DNA of 64,000 nt from Gordius sp. MW1 (GCA_964036665.1 OZ038526.1:27404001-27468000), one strand, 5' to 3'. Shown: positions 10,545-21,813, counted from the stretch's first letter. Program-made: numbers and translations. Notes: a model not told the origin generated them from the letters alone.

Positions 10545-12397
10545 TAGAGCTATTAAAGTTCATCTATGATACGAACTAGATCAAGTTCATAGTTCAATTT
10601 GAAAAAATCATTAGTTCAAGTTCATATTTTTTTAAAAAGTAACTAGTTCAAGTTCATGTAGGAAAAAATGTAACTAGTTGAAGTTAATAGTTCAATTTTA
10701 CAAAAATAACTAGTTAAAGTTCAGTTCATTTTTTTAAATATGATAAAGTTTAAATCTAATCCAATTTTAAATATGATTTCTGAATTAAAATCAGTTTTTT
10801 TGAATCCTATCCAAAATTTAAATTTTAAATAAATTGTACAATTATAATTTACAGTAAAAATCATGTGAAAGTAGATGTGAATTGAACTTTAATAAAATAT
10901 TGTTTTCAAAATTCTCATTTAATAAACAAGTACGTTTATCTCCCAATAATAAGCTTTCCCAAACTGAAAAGCCTTTTAACTGGAGCACTAGATGGGAGGC
11001 AAACGTTATATTTGATAAAAATTTGTTTTAGATTTGGAAATTCATCATCTTGATTATGTCCCTCTAAACCAGCCCGGTCAAGTATATCCTTAAGAGATTC
11101 TACTTCCTCCTGCATCTCATAATTTTCATTAAAAATCCTATATAAAAGTTAGGAATGAAGAATTATATAAATAGTACCTGAATGCTTTAACGAAGTTAGA
11201 TCCGTTGTCTGTAATTGTACAGATATTTTTGTTTTGAATATGATACTCTTTGTAATTTAAGTAAGGGATTTGCATATAACATCAAAAGAGTGCCTCCCTT
11301 CTAAACATTTGCAGGCTAGAATTGCACAACTCTTTTAAGACTCTCATCGTATATCCAATGAGCTGTTACCCCAATAGACCTAACAACAAAAATGAAATGA
11401 CAACATAGAGATAATAAGTACTTATTAAATGCTGTCCAACAGTCTGCAGTTGTACATACATACTTGGGTGCCATTAATTTTGTTCTAACTGCGTCTTTCA
11501 TGCAGCAAATTTCATCACCTTCCCTGTGAGTGTTTGCCTGCATATTGTTTTTGCTTTTGGATTAAAAGCCCTCAACAATGCATTGAAGTGCTCATCATCA
11601 CGTAGCGAAAATGGCTGATTAGCATTGATTAGGTATTTAATAATTTCCATTTGGAAATATTGGTTATATAAAGGCCTGTCAATTAAGGTCTGTGTTAACT
11701 TTTTGTTAGCTTCACAACCTTTTCCAGTCTTATTCTTGACAGCCTTTTTTATGTCCCCAAGTTTTTGAAGATGAGACACCTAGATTTTATATTACAAATT
11801 TAAATAAATTATTACCTTTATATGTCTCCATAAATTGGCTGTTGAGGTTCTTGAAGCCGCCACAACTTTAGTGCATAGTTTGCACTTAACTTTGAATGAA
11901 TCTTTATCTGAAGATACATATTTGAAGTATTCTTCCATTGAAGGCCAAGGTAAAGAGGTAGATTGAGCTGCCTCGTTCCTATTTTCTACTTTAAAATAGC
12001 CGAATCCCTATTGGTATCCATCTTTTCTAATAAAAGGCTTTTATAATAAACATTCTCTAAATCTTATTAATTTTTTGTGTTTTTAAATTCAAAAATGCGC
12101 GGTTACTGAGTGTCTGTATGATTACCAACAAGACAATGCACGTCAAATTGTTGATGCATATACCTCGGCTTATAAATTTATTTTAAATATATTTGTGATG
12201 AACTAGTTCAATTACATTGTATAGTTCAAGTTCAAAATGTGAAAAAAATAACTAGCTCAAGTCCAATCTTAAAAAATCAACTAGTTCAAGTTCACAGTTC
12301 AAATTTTTTGGAAGTTAACTAGTTCAGTTCTAAGTTCAGAAAAAAGTGAACTAGTTCTATGAACTAATTCAAAATGAACTAGTTCTTAACAGCTCTA
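10545..12397. mobile_element. hAT transposon, internally deleted, 8-bp TSD
   Basis: The element has TIRs TAGAGCTATTAAAG and TTAACAGCTCTA. It is flanked by CCTATAAT (10537-10544) and CCTACAAT (12398-12405), a 7/8 match to an 8-bp target duplication. Subterminal zones at both ends are dense with short AACTAGTTCAAGTTCA repeats, which are plausible transposase-binding repeats. It encodes a broken transposase on the minus strand. It sits just upstream of the receptor pseudogene at 12.44 kb. Confidence 0.88.
10990..12000 (-). pseudogene. hAT transposase with BED zinc finger and three tiny introns
   Basis: Read on the minus strand. A BED finger at about 11990-11760 has CKLC and then HIKVSH, split by a 36-bp intron (11780-11815). 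A middle part contains TTADCWTAFNK-SIGVTAHW, in which a 42-bp intron (11380-11421) must be removed to join the conserved segment. TDNGSNFVKAF-RIFNENYE crosses a 40-bp intron (11138-11177). All three introns are GT-AG and restore the reading frame. The C-terminal dimerisation motif SSAPVKRLFSLGKL is at about 11020. It follows almost directly after the DNGSNF block, so much of the catalytic region has been deleted. A frameshift lies near 11320. Related to ZBED-type hAT proteins. Confidence 0.85.
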
Positions 12398-12436
12398 CCT
12401 ACAATTCAAATTGTACCATTTGTCATAGTGCGATTT

Positions 12437-13452
12437 CTCGTCCCTTGCCGGAAAAGAATTTAAACCTTATTTGTCTACCCGTCATTCTAATAATTGGTTT
12501 GTTGGGTAACGCATTCGGTTTGGCAATATTGATTCTATGAAAAAACCAGAATTAAATTACGATTACCTCATATGCGTATCACATTTAACAGCTGCCATCT
12601 TTTATTGGCTTTTTTTCCTAAAAGAACTTCGCGATACCACCCTTTACCACTGAATACGGTTACTTAGTTTACGCTGCCCGTTATAAGCCATCTTCCTTTA
12701 CACTTTTTACCACACTGGTATATATTGTTTATGCTTGGCCTTTCTAGATAGATACATGGCGTTATGTCACGCTATGTCGTATACTCGTTTTGTCTCCATG
12801 AAAATTTGGAAACGCATACCTTACGCCTTTTTACCCTTGGCGTCCATCGTTTGCTGGTTCAGTCACGAATGGTATGGGGTGTCAAAATGCTTCAAGTATT
12901 TTCAATCTAAACAGCCTTTCTTCTACATGTACAAAATGAAAGAGCCAATGTGGTTATTCTAATACGATATCTTTCGACTCACTATCTTGTCAATTCTACC
13001 GGGTGTGTTTATACTTTACTCTGGTGTGGGCCATGTGGAAATTTTTGAGATCAATAGTAGAGATATAAATTTCAACGTCGAAAGTATAAGGCAAGATACA
13101 AATTTCAGCAATAAGTCTAAGAGAGGGGATTGCAATTCATCTTCCGAGCCAGCACATAACGTCAACGATATAAGTAATAGTATGTGAGAATTAACTCTAG
13201 AATAATGTCTCAAGGGATGTATTTTGATACAAATTTTTAGTTTCTTCTATATAAATATAGGATTCGAATAGAGGATATGGGGAAGAGTCATCGCGTTTTA
13301 ATCAAAGATACTCAAGTATGACTTTAAATCAACCGATTTCAAATCTAACGGCTTATTCAACCAATATTCCTAAAACGATTAAAAAAAAGAAAATCGTTTA
13401 CAGCATCAGCAATGTAACGCAAGAAAACGTCTCCATCAGATTCCTTCTCCAG
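12437..13452 (+). pseudogene. Receptor (7TM, rhodopsin-like) pseudogene, exon 1 + start of exon 2
   Basis: This is a paralogue of the minus-strand exons at 38700-39569 and 31678-32097. TM1 text (LPVILIIGLLGN) is at about 12476-12515. Frameshifts follow, then LDRYMALCHAM (the DRY motif after TM3) and TM4 in the frame 12735-12962. A stop replaces the Asn of LFNYDIFR at 12960. TM5 lies in 12987-13187. A GTATGTGAG-type donor at 13180 and the acceptor TATAG at 13256-13260 suggest an intron of about 81 bp. Exon 2 resumes at 13261 with DSNRG and runs to about 13452, but it lacks TM6 and TM7. With that donor the exons do not join in frame. It is therefore inactive, but it keeps the ancestral exon order in compact form. 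Confidence 0.85.
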
Positions 13453-13589
13453 GTGAAATACGCATTCTCATTGGTTGAATCCACGAAATGATATGTTTTT
13501 GACAAATCGCGTGTTTTTTTATAATAACGTAATAGAGCGAAAATTTGTTAAATCACTGTATAATTTGTATCATATTAACTTGTATCCAG

Positions 13590-13880
13590 CAGTAGGTTAT
13601 TAATGTTACATTTAAGCTATTGTTGTTACACTTAGAATTTTATTAGCTTAATATATGAAATTTAAACATTATTAATATTAAACTTAGAATTTTATTATCT
13701 TAATATATGAAATTTAAACATAGTTATTAGTAAGTTATCGATATACACTTAAAATTTTATTAACTTTATGAAATTTAAACATAGTTATTAGTAAGTTATT
13801 GATATTACACTTAGCATGTTTTTTAATATATGAAATTTTAACATCTAGTTATTAGGAAGTTATTGAAGTTACACTTTTTT
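13590..13880. repeat. Minisatellite, ~60-70-bp unit, about 4-5 copies
   Basis: The unit contains ATATGAAATTTAAACAT, then TAGTTATTAGTAAGTTAT and a TTACACTTAGAATTTTATT segment. Copies have diverged by point changes and small deletions. Confidence 0.8.
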
Positions 13881-14199
13881 AAAGGCTATCCCTTTATAAA
13901 TTCCACCAATTAGATTTTTCTTTCGAATTTTATTAGTTATCTATATATTGACAAATGTTCGAACAACTTTTCCAAATATTATAATGACGAAATCCGATAA
14001 TCAAATATTCCAATAACTTTTCTGTTGATCCTTATAATAACGATTCTTTTTTAACAAAATCAATAGTCATCCTGATATTCATAAGAACACGCGTTTTTTT
14101 ACATAAGCGTATATATAAATAACATATCTTCTTGGATCGTGATTGATGGTACGTGCCTGTTATCGACATAAGTAGGAGGAGAAGGTAGAGTTAACTTAA

Positions 14200-14800
14200 T
14201 AACATTAACTATAAGGAGGAGGAGGATGATTTGACAAAGGATCCAGCATATAATTATGCTACACCTCCCCTTTTTGCCAGCTGATCACTGCTCTTGCAAA
14301 TCACCTGCCAACATAGCAGCTAACGGGGTAACCAGAGCACTACCAACGACAGTTGTTACCGACCCGCTAGCCTGCATCTGGGGTGAAACCACCTGCCCTC
14401 CAACAGGCAAGGTACTTACATTACTGTTTACATTAACAACCGAAGGTGGACTTGGTATGCGATGCCATCGCTGGCATCCCTCACAACGTCTTCGATTGGC
14501 ACCTCGCGGGCGCCGTCGACTACCACCTCTGTTAATATGCGTCGGTGCTTGCGGTGTACCCTATCATTCCTTGTGAATTCCTTGGGCATCGCTGGACCCC
14601 TATTCATAGGAAGCTCGGCGAAAAAAGTTATTCTGGGGATACCATCCATCCCAATGACGAACGAGATATGCAATGGGCACGGAGGACGCACTCCGGCCAA
14701 TCGCTCAACGATAATTCTAACCACCATGACGCAATTACGTCCATCTACAGCATATGATAAAAAAAATATAAACATTAGGCAGAATAACTTAATAGTTGTT
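14200..14800 (-). pseudogene. Unrecognised coding-like stretch downstream of the Gypsy integrase
   Basis: This is an island of clearly higher GC content, with a minus-strand open frame of 115 codons at 14428-14775. The overlapping plus-strand frames (14256-14576 and 14462-14812) read less like protein. The minus-strand reading contains IIVERLAGVRPPCP and HRKHRRILTEVV, and continues past a stop into ordinary protein-like text. Its place, strand and distance after the integrase suggest the 3' part of the minus-strand Gypsy element. I recognise no domain, and a separate origin is possible. Confidence 0.35.
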
Positions 14801-15053
14801 CTACATGCCTAGTTTCTATCTTGTCAGTCTCTAATGACTTAACTTTGTAAATCTTATTACCTACATGGTCAATTACCCTAGAGAATTCCCACCTAGAATG
14901 ATCTAAATAATTTTTCGACCAAACAAGATCATTAATATTATATTGTCTTGCCTGTTAAATGATGTTTAACGTTGCTATCCAGCAAAAAATCAGGCGGAAA
15001 ACGTAAATAAAAAATTCAAACCAACTGGCAAACGTCAAAATCTAGGCGTAATG

Positions 15054-15640
15054 TTATGGTAAAATCGACATAACCATGTGTGCCAGTTTTAACCATTTTT
15101 TAACAATTGCTAAATACCTCTCAACTTGTCCATTAGAACTAGGATGATACGGCGGCGTTAAAAAGTGAGTTATCTTCCAATTATTACAAAAAAATTTAAA
15201 ATTGACACGTGTAAATGCTTTTCCGTTATCGTTTACTATAATTTTCGGAAAACCGTATGAGCCAATTAATTCTTTTAAAAACATTACAGTAACCTTTGTA
15301 GATATATTGTGTATTAGTTTAAATTCAGTCCAACCTGAATATGCATCTACCACTAATATATACCTCTTTTTATTAAATTCAAAAAAATCAACATGAATTC
15401 TACTCCAGGTACCATATGCACGAGACCATCGAGCCTTCTTATCCCTACGTGGCATGGCTGCCTTTAATTTACACATAGCACATTGCCGAACATAGATTTC
15501 AACGTTCCTTGTAATCTAGGGCCACCCGACATATAGTCTAGCGAGCTCCTTCTTACTATACCTGCATGCCCTTCAAGCAAAATACTTAAAACGTTACTAC
15601 GCAGCTCAACAGGAATTACCAGCTTATCATTGCGTTTAAC
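15054..15640 (-). pseudogene. Gypsy integrase (zinc-binding part broken, core open)
   Basis: The core is open over 15054-15476 and keeps all three catalytic acids in context: HVDFFEF (Asp), IVNDNGKAF (Asp) and SSNGQVERY (Glu). Upstream, on the same strand to about 15640, frameshifted text resembling the zinc-binding region (LLEGHAGIVRRSS, then MFGNVLCVN) is seen. The frame ends shortly after the core, so the C-terminal domain is missing or shifted. Confidence 0.85.
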
Positions 15641-15784
15641 TAAATTATCTTCAAATCTACAGGTACATTTTGAATATCTTTAACACCTGTAATAATTTGT
15701 TTAATATTTGCTAATTTAGCATTATTCTCTGTTCATTTGACAATATCATCAATGTCAATGACTTTTATTAAATTAACAAAATTA

Positions 15785-16545
15785 TTAAAAGTTTACGAGT
15801 TTTTGTTAAGAAGTGTAATTTTGGTACTGACCAGGTAATTTATTTAGGTCATGTAATAGCAGATGGTTTTGTTAAACCAAATTTGAATAGATACAAGATA
15901 TAAAATATATAAATAGGCCAATAGATAAAAATGAACTTGCATCGTTTTTAGGTTTAATGAATTATTACAGTAAATTTATTGAAAATTATACAAAGTATTC
16001 TGGTCCTCTTTATGAGTTAACTAAAAATGATGTTTTATTTAAATGGGATGATAATTTGGACAAATGTTTTAAATTCTTACAAAATGTTTTATTAACGGAT
16101 CCGATTCTTAAATGCTTCGATCCTGATAAAGAAGATATTTTAAAAGTTGATGCATCCAACACGGGTATTGGGTGCTTTATGTCAGATAGAAGATGATATA
16201 GAGCATCCTGTTATTTATTTTTCTCGCAAGCTTACTAAGGCTGAACTTAATTATTTGGTCATAGAGAAAGAAGCTCTTGCGATGGTTTATGGTTTAAAAC
16301 GATGTCGAAAATATTTAATTGGTAAATCGTCTACCTTGTACACCGATCATAAGGCATTGGTAACTTTATTTGATAAAATTAATACAGAATTTTTAATGTC
16401 GCCTCGACTTCAGAGATGGTTATTAACTCTTGGTAATTTTTACAACTTTAAAATATCGAGAAGGTAAAAGTAATCATTTGGCTGATGTTATATCACGAAT
16501 GAGTGCGAATAATTTAACTAAGGAGAGATCTGTTTTAATCAAATG
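15785..16545 (+). pseudogene. Inverted RT-end / RNase H block of the minus-strand Gypsy
   Basis: The plus strand encodes KCNFGTDQVIYLGHVIADG, then FLGLMNYYSKFIENY (RT end), then RNase H with ILKVDASNTGIG (Asp), VIEKEALAMVYG (Glu) and LYTDHKAL (Asp), and a DVISRMSAN end. These segments belong exactly between the minus-strand YLDDILVTGST text near 16590 and the minus-strand integrase near 15640. A simple inversion therefore explains the arrangement. A shift lies near 16190. Confidence 0.9.
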
Positions 16546-16549
16546 TAAC

Positions 16550-17114
16550 ACCTATTCTAGACGTAAATCATGTTCGTCCTGAGTGGAACCTGTAACTAAT
16601 ATATCGTCCAAATAAAAAAATACACCATCTATATTATTAAATATTGATGCCATCGCCCTTTGAAAAATAGGTGGGGACACGCTTAAATTAAAAGGTACCC
16701 CTTAAAAGAATAAAGACCTTTATCCGTGTTAATTGTTAATGAACAGCCGATTTTTCATCTACACGAAGTTAAAGGTAAGCATTAGCTAAATCTAACCTTG
16801 AAAAGTATTTACTACCTTCCAGATTAGCTGAAATCATTTCTAATCTTGGCAAAGATATTTAACATCAATGACCTAGTTGTAACGCGATAATCTGGGCAAA
16901 CCCTAATAGTACCATCACTCTTTTTTACTGGAACAAGGGGAGTGGCCCATTCCGAAAATTCGATTGGTTCTATTACCTCATCTTTAAGCCAATTATCTAA
17001 AACTTGGTGCACTTCATCTTTCCACATTAATGGAATGCGTCTAGCAGGACAAAAACATGGTACAGCATTATAATCAACACGTATGGAATACATAACATTA
17101 CTTAAACAACCCAA
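16550..17114 (-). pseudogene. Gypsy reverse transcriptase, N-terminal and catalytic part
   Basis: The minus-strand frame 17114-16824 has RIPLMWKDEVHQVLDNW and PLVPVKKSDGTIRVCPDY. Other frames continue to LDLANAYL and, at about 16610-16550, YLDDILVTGSTQDEHD. The last includes the catalytic DD pair. The frame then breaks at the inversion point. Confidence 0.88.
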
Positions 17115-17200
17115 TTCTTCACTAAAAATTTCATTATATTTCTTTCTAATGTTATCAATTTTAACATGCCATAATTCAAATTTATACCTATCGACAGCAC

Positions 17201-17670
17201 TTACCGAAACCGAGGATCCGGAGCTTTAAAAAAATCCCGTTCCTCAGGAACCGAGGTTGACTCATTAACTGAGTTCAGTGCCCCAAAAACCAAGGTTTTA
17301 GGCTCTTTTCTAGAAACCATTACCTTATTACCCGGTTTGGTAGTGTCAATTTCTAAAAAATCCTCTGGCATTTCCCTCAAAATATTAGTACAACCCCACC
17401 AATTTATAATAGGACCCAAAATACTAATCCAATTCCATCCCATTATATTTTCAACTTTATCCTCAATTACATATAATTCTAATTTTATGATTACTTCTGC
17501 TACGCATACAATAACTTTAGTGCTACCCAAAATATCTGTATTAGTACCATCCAATTGTCTGGCAATTATACTAGCCTTCTTAACATGTCTATTCGGCCAC
17601 CATTTAAAAAAAGGTTTTACGAGACATAATAGTAATAGAGGAACCGCTATCAATGAGAAAACTCAAATTG
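17201..17670 (-). pseudogene. Gypsy protease region
   Basis: The retropepsin active site LIDSGSS is visible on the minus strand at about 17660-17638, in a different frame from the open stretch 17653-17201 that follows. The rest resembles a retropepsin fold with an MGWNWIS segment and an acidic tail leading to RT. One frameshift right after the active site would inactivate it. Confidence 0.75.
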
Positions 17671-17939
17671 ATACCCTCAATATTAATATTTAAATAAGGT
17701 GTCTGTGAGGAATTAAAAAAAATTTATAAATACAAATCTTGGCGTAATAATCGTGTTAGGCGCAGCTAGTTGTCAATTATAATTATTAGATGACCCTGCC
17801 CTTTCCTGGATAAAACGCTGACCCACCTGATTACATCTACAATTATGTTTCCAACAATCGCTAAGCATCGATCCTACTCGATGTACTCTATCAAAATATG
17901 GATCATTAAATTGTACTCGTTGACCAAAAGTTTTCCGTC

Positions 17940-18155
17940 TCAAAAACAATTTTCCCTAACATGACCTGGCTTATTACATATAAAACAACGTCGTCTATCT
18001 TTACTTTTAATAACACAAACCTTTTCCACTCTTTTAACCTTAAATAATACTAACAGTAAGATAATTACAAGAATAAACGCGATCACTTTATAAACAATAG
18101 TAAATAGTAAATAAAACTGAAGGTTGCCTACTATACATTTCCAAAAAATAATCAA
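17940..18155 (-). pseudogene. Gypsy gag end with CCHC zinc knuckle
   Basis: At the end of this 71-codon frame is CFICNKPGHVRENC, a perfect CX2CX4HX4C nucleocapsid knuckle preceded by basic residues. The N-terminal part of the frame is hydrophobic and probably out of frame. Most of gag is absent. Confidence 0.8.
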
Positions 18156-18178
18156 CGCGAGAGAAACATAGTTTTATT

Positions 18179-18955
18179 TTATACTAGATGAACTCGGCAA
18201 ACGTTGTTTTGCCATTTACCCGGGTTCCCGATGCTGGTTCCGTTACACAACTTAGGTGGATTTAAATTGCGAAGGATCATTATAGGTGAACCAATTTTCA
18301 GAATCAATTTGTGAGGTGGCATTCCCGATGGTTCCAATGAATTTAGAAATTCAGTTGGATAATTCACCGCCTGATCTGCATCGATAACTGTGTCAACAGA
18401 TGTGTAAGTAAATGGTTCACCGGGAATGTTCAATAGAATGCGATTATTTATTTTGTTCCCTTCGTCATTCTTCGGAGCCAAAATAGCCCGTTCATAGAGC
18501 CAGTCGTGATTTGTGAAGTTAATAAGTATTTCCGGGAACACCATATTTACGACATCTTCATTTGATGACTGTATTTTGCAAAAGTGCGATTGAAATGATA
18601 TTTCGTGCGTTGTAGGTTCAATTGGAAATTTACCGTCTCTCAAGTCCAACAGTTGGTTATGAAATGGTTGCGTTGAATCATCTTGAAGTAAATGAACACG
18701 CATGTTGGTGGTTAGCGTGATTATCTTCACACTTCTCCAAAGATATGACTTCAGGCAAGCATTAAGCTCATCTGAGGGTGTTGACTTTGGGATGACTGGC
18801 AAGGTTTGACGGAAGTAACCGGCTAGCAGCAAGAGAGCTCCTCCCATAGGACGTGCAATCTGTCTCAAATCTCGGAGTATACAATCCAGCGCCTCGAGTG
18901 CTTTTTTATGTGCCATCGTACATTCATCCCAAATGATGATTGTGCATATTTTTAT
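18179..18955 (-). pseudogene. Helitron helicase, C-terminal half (Pif1-like)
   Basis: The frame 18179-18916 (245 codons) is open. The same frame extends upstream to include IIIWDECTMAHKKAL, the Walker B (DE) motif, so the Met at 18916 is not the true start. Further motifs are LLAGYFRQTLPV (usually GDFRQ), TTNMRV, and GSPIMILRNLNP near the end. The reading ends GNPGKWQNNVCRVHLV, and its last codons are also the Helitron 3' terminus. Walker A and the Rep domain are lacking. Confidence 0.9.
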
Positions 18956-19566
18956 CGCATTCCAGAGTGTCAGGAATGAAGTGTGAAATTTTGAATCAAA
19001 TCGGTCTGGTAGATTTCCAAAATTGTTGGCGTCTCCGATTATTTGTAGATTGTCGGGATGGAAAAAAAGGCTCCGATTATTTGTAGATTATCGGGATGGA
19101 AATTTTTTTTTTCGCATTCCGGAGTGTCAGGAATGAAGCGTAAAATTTTGAACCAAATAGGTCTAGGAGTTTTCCAAAATTGTTGGCGGCTCCGATTATT
19201 TGTAGATTGTCGGGATGGAAAAAAAGGCTCCGATTAATTGTAGAATATCGGGATAAAAAAATTTACCTTTAAAACAATTTTGATTATTTGTATTGTTTCT
19301 GAATAAAAATAAACGTCTTATCATTATTAAATTTGATTGTTGTCACAAAATGACGTCATATGACGTCTTTATTAAGTGCCAAAACTTATAAAACAAAAAA
19401 AACTTGACCTCTCGAAAACTACTGGACCGATTAGGCTGGAACAAACCTTAAAACATGCTCCGGAGTGTGGGAACTGTGAAATTTTGAGCTAAATCGGTCT
19501 GCTAGTTTTACAAAATTGGTGGCGGCATACACACATACACACATAGTTTCATTTTTATATATAAGA
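18184..19566 (-). mobile_element. Helitron, internally deleted, intact ends at an A|T site
   Basis: On the minus strand the element begins TCTTATATATAAAAATG (19566) and ends in CTAG (18184). The bordering bases are A and T, the canonical Helitron insertion site. A hairpin-forming CCCGG...CCGGG stretch lies just before the end. A reiterated 5' zone (18960-19260) repeats a TCCGATTATTTGTAGAT motif three or four times. The Rep nuclease and the first half of the helicase are missing. Ends of the same type occur at 4.0, 28.3, 29.7 and 38.2-38.5 kb. Confidence 0.9.
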
Positions 19567-19639
19567 TTAATTGATTTCAAAATTGATTATTTTATCCTAT
19601 CATCGGTAGAACAATAGCAAAATGAAACGTAAGATTTTC

Positions 19640-20030
19640 AGAATTTAATTGGAATTTATATAAGTCCTTAGAAGGTTTAACCCCTTTATCCCCTTTTTGC
19701 GATAAATCTCTTTTATCAGAAGTAATTAACCATTATGAATTAAAACTGGAAAATGCCGAAAAAATGGCTAAAAATTATGATATTATAATTCTTTATCTTT
19801 GAATAAAATAAAATGCAATGATATTTTTTCACTTATTAAAATTTTGCCCTCAATAGTGTTTCCAAATTTTATTATTTTATAAAATAATTTTAACTATCCC
19901 AATAACTTCAAATTCATGCGAAAGATCATTCTCATTGCTAAAACGGATTAAAACTTATCTTCGTTCCATAATTGGACAAGATTCTCTTTCTAAGCTTTGA
20001 GCTTAGAACATGATTGTATACCCCCCGGAT
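19640..20030 (+). pseudogene. hAT transposase C-terminus (ZMYM1-like type)
   Basis: In plus-strand frames, SLLSEVINHYELKLEN is followed, after stops, by ITSNSCERSFSLLKRIKTYL and RSIIGQDSLSKL. That is the hAT C-terminal dimerisation block as seen in ZMYM1/DUF4371-type proteins. The rest of the transposase is missing. It differs from the hAT family at 10.5 kb. Confidence 0.75.
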
Positions 20031-20569
20031 GATATTATGAAAAATTATATAGGCTTTTAAACTTTTAACACTTTCAGAATATATTAAAATATTATTAAAA
20101 TTAAGAAAATTCCATCCTGGATTCAATTTAATTGTCCATCTCACATGCTTATTGTTTAACATATTGCATATTTTTATGTACCACATGCACATATAAAGCC
20201 AATAGTTTTCCAAAAAATAGTTTACACCATTTTTTATCTTTATTAGTGATATCCCATCATAAGTTTGATAAATTAATATTAATAACGAATTCCTGATTTT
20301 TTTTTACAATTGTTAACGCATCAAAACTTTCAAGGGATAAAAATCCTAAAAAAATTTATTATATTTGTCTTTTGACGCTAAGTTATTCTGTGCATCTCAC
20401 ATCTCTAAAATCATCTAAGATTATTAAATAAAATTTTGATTTATTAAATTTTGACAGAATATTTTATAGGGTTCATTAAGCCGTTACATTTATTCGTTCA
20501 TTTTAATTTTAAGATGGTGTAAGGGGGGGGGGGGGGGTTGTGCAAATATATCTATAATATCATCAGGGG

Positions 20570-21266
20570 TAGAGCTGTTAAAAGTTCCGTTTAAAGAGGA
20601 ACTTGTCAAGTTCCAGTTCCTTTGCCTAAAATGGAACTTTTTATAGTCCTAGTTCCTCATTTTAAAAAGGAACTAGTTCCAGTTCCTTTTACAGTTTCTT
20701 TTTTAAATTTTTTTTTAAAATGTACAAACATTTTTTATTAATTCATAAAACCAATATATTATATATTACAATTTATAAAAATCATCAGGTAATAAATGTT
20801 TATTTGATTTTAACAAAATATTATTTTCAAAGTTGTCATCTAAAAGACATGTTCGCTCCAAATAAAATATTGCCCAAGCTAAGGGTATATTTTCAGGTTT
20901 AATTATGGTAATGTCACTCATATCTATAATCAAAAGATTATATATTTAATGTTTATAAACATACTATTACTAGGAATATGATAAAAATTAAAAACCAATT
21001 AAAGGAAATAAACTTTATATAAATTACCATAAATCGAAAAATTTATTTAACAAACACTACCGTGAATAAAGTACTAAATAATATTAAAATTATAAATTAA
21101 TTTAAAAATTTTTAATGCAAATTGAAATTGGCAAAAGGAACTTAAAAGGAACTTGTAAGTAGTTTCTTTTGCGATAAATTGAGAAAAAAAACTAATTCCA
21201 GTTCCTCATTTTAAAAAGGAAGTTCCAGAAACTAGTTCCTTGGAACTAATTCCTTTAACAGCTCTA
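20570..21266. mobile_element. hAT MITE (697 bp), perfect 8-bp TSD
   Basis: TIRs TAGAGCTGTTAAA and TTTAACAGCTCTA are flanked by the perfect duplication ATCAGGGG (20562-20569 and 21267-21274). Subterminal regions repeat GGAACTAGTTCCAGTTCC-like units. A short stretch near 20830-20890 resembles the last coding part of the 10.5-kb hAT element. This is therefore a deletion derivative of a related transposon. Confidence 0.92.
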
Positions 21267-21813
21267 ATCAGGGGTAATAACTTCTAAATACTCATTCTCG
21301 AACGATCTTTAATTTCATAATTAATATTTTATATATTTTATGTTATAATTACGCCTTTTGAGGCAACCTTAAAAAAGGCTTTTAAATGTTCTCATTGTTT
21401 TCCTGATATAAATGCTGCCTGAAAATGCTGCCAATATTGCATATGTAAAATTAAAATTTGTTATATATATATGGCCAAGATATTTTGGGGTTGTGGCAAT
21501 AATTTTTATATAAACTTTGTTATATAGTTTTTTTACTATTTGTATTATTTTTTTAATGTGTCAAAGATTTCTTGTCAATATCCCCACTCCACTTTGTGCC
21601 CTTACAATTCATTTATACGAAACCTTATTATACCATATAAAATTTTCAATATTGTTTCAACTACATTACTTTGTTATATTTATGAATTAATTTTATTTAT
21701 TTTATGCCCTATAAACATGAGGGTCTGAGACATACCAGAGTGATGTTAGAAAAATACACATAAGTTTGTCAAACGTTTATGAGGGAAAAATTTTTCAATT
21801 GCGTTTGACGTCG

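Larger units (their letters stand above)
14200..18160 (-). mobile_element. Second Ty3/Gypsy element, minus strand, with internal inversion
   Basis: Read from high to low coordinates: gag zinc knuckle (about 17990-17943), protease (about 17670-17200), N-terminal RT (17114 to about 16550), an inverted RT/RNase H block (about 16545-15785, which reads on the plus strand), integrase (about 15640-15054), then unassigned sequence. This family differs from the 4-kb and 51-kb family. I found no LTRs. At the upstream side it stops next to a Helitron end at 18184. Stops and shifts are frequent. Confidence 0.88.

Noticed and set aside
13440..13460. CTCCAG|GTGAAA as a second splice donor in the receptor pseudogene
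   Set aside because: No following exon with TM6-7 was found downstream before the Gypsy element, so the donor cannot be supported.
14462..14812. Plus-strand open frame of 116 codons in the GC-rich island
   Set aside because: Overlaps the minus-strand frame, which reads more like protein and agrees with the strand of the neighbouring Gypsy genes.
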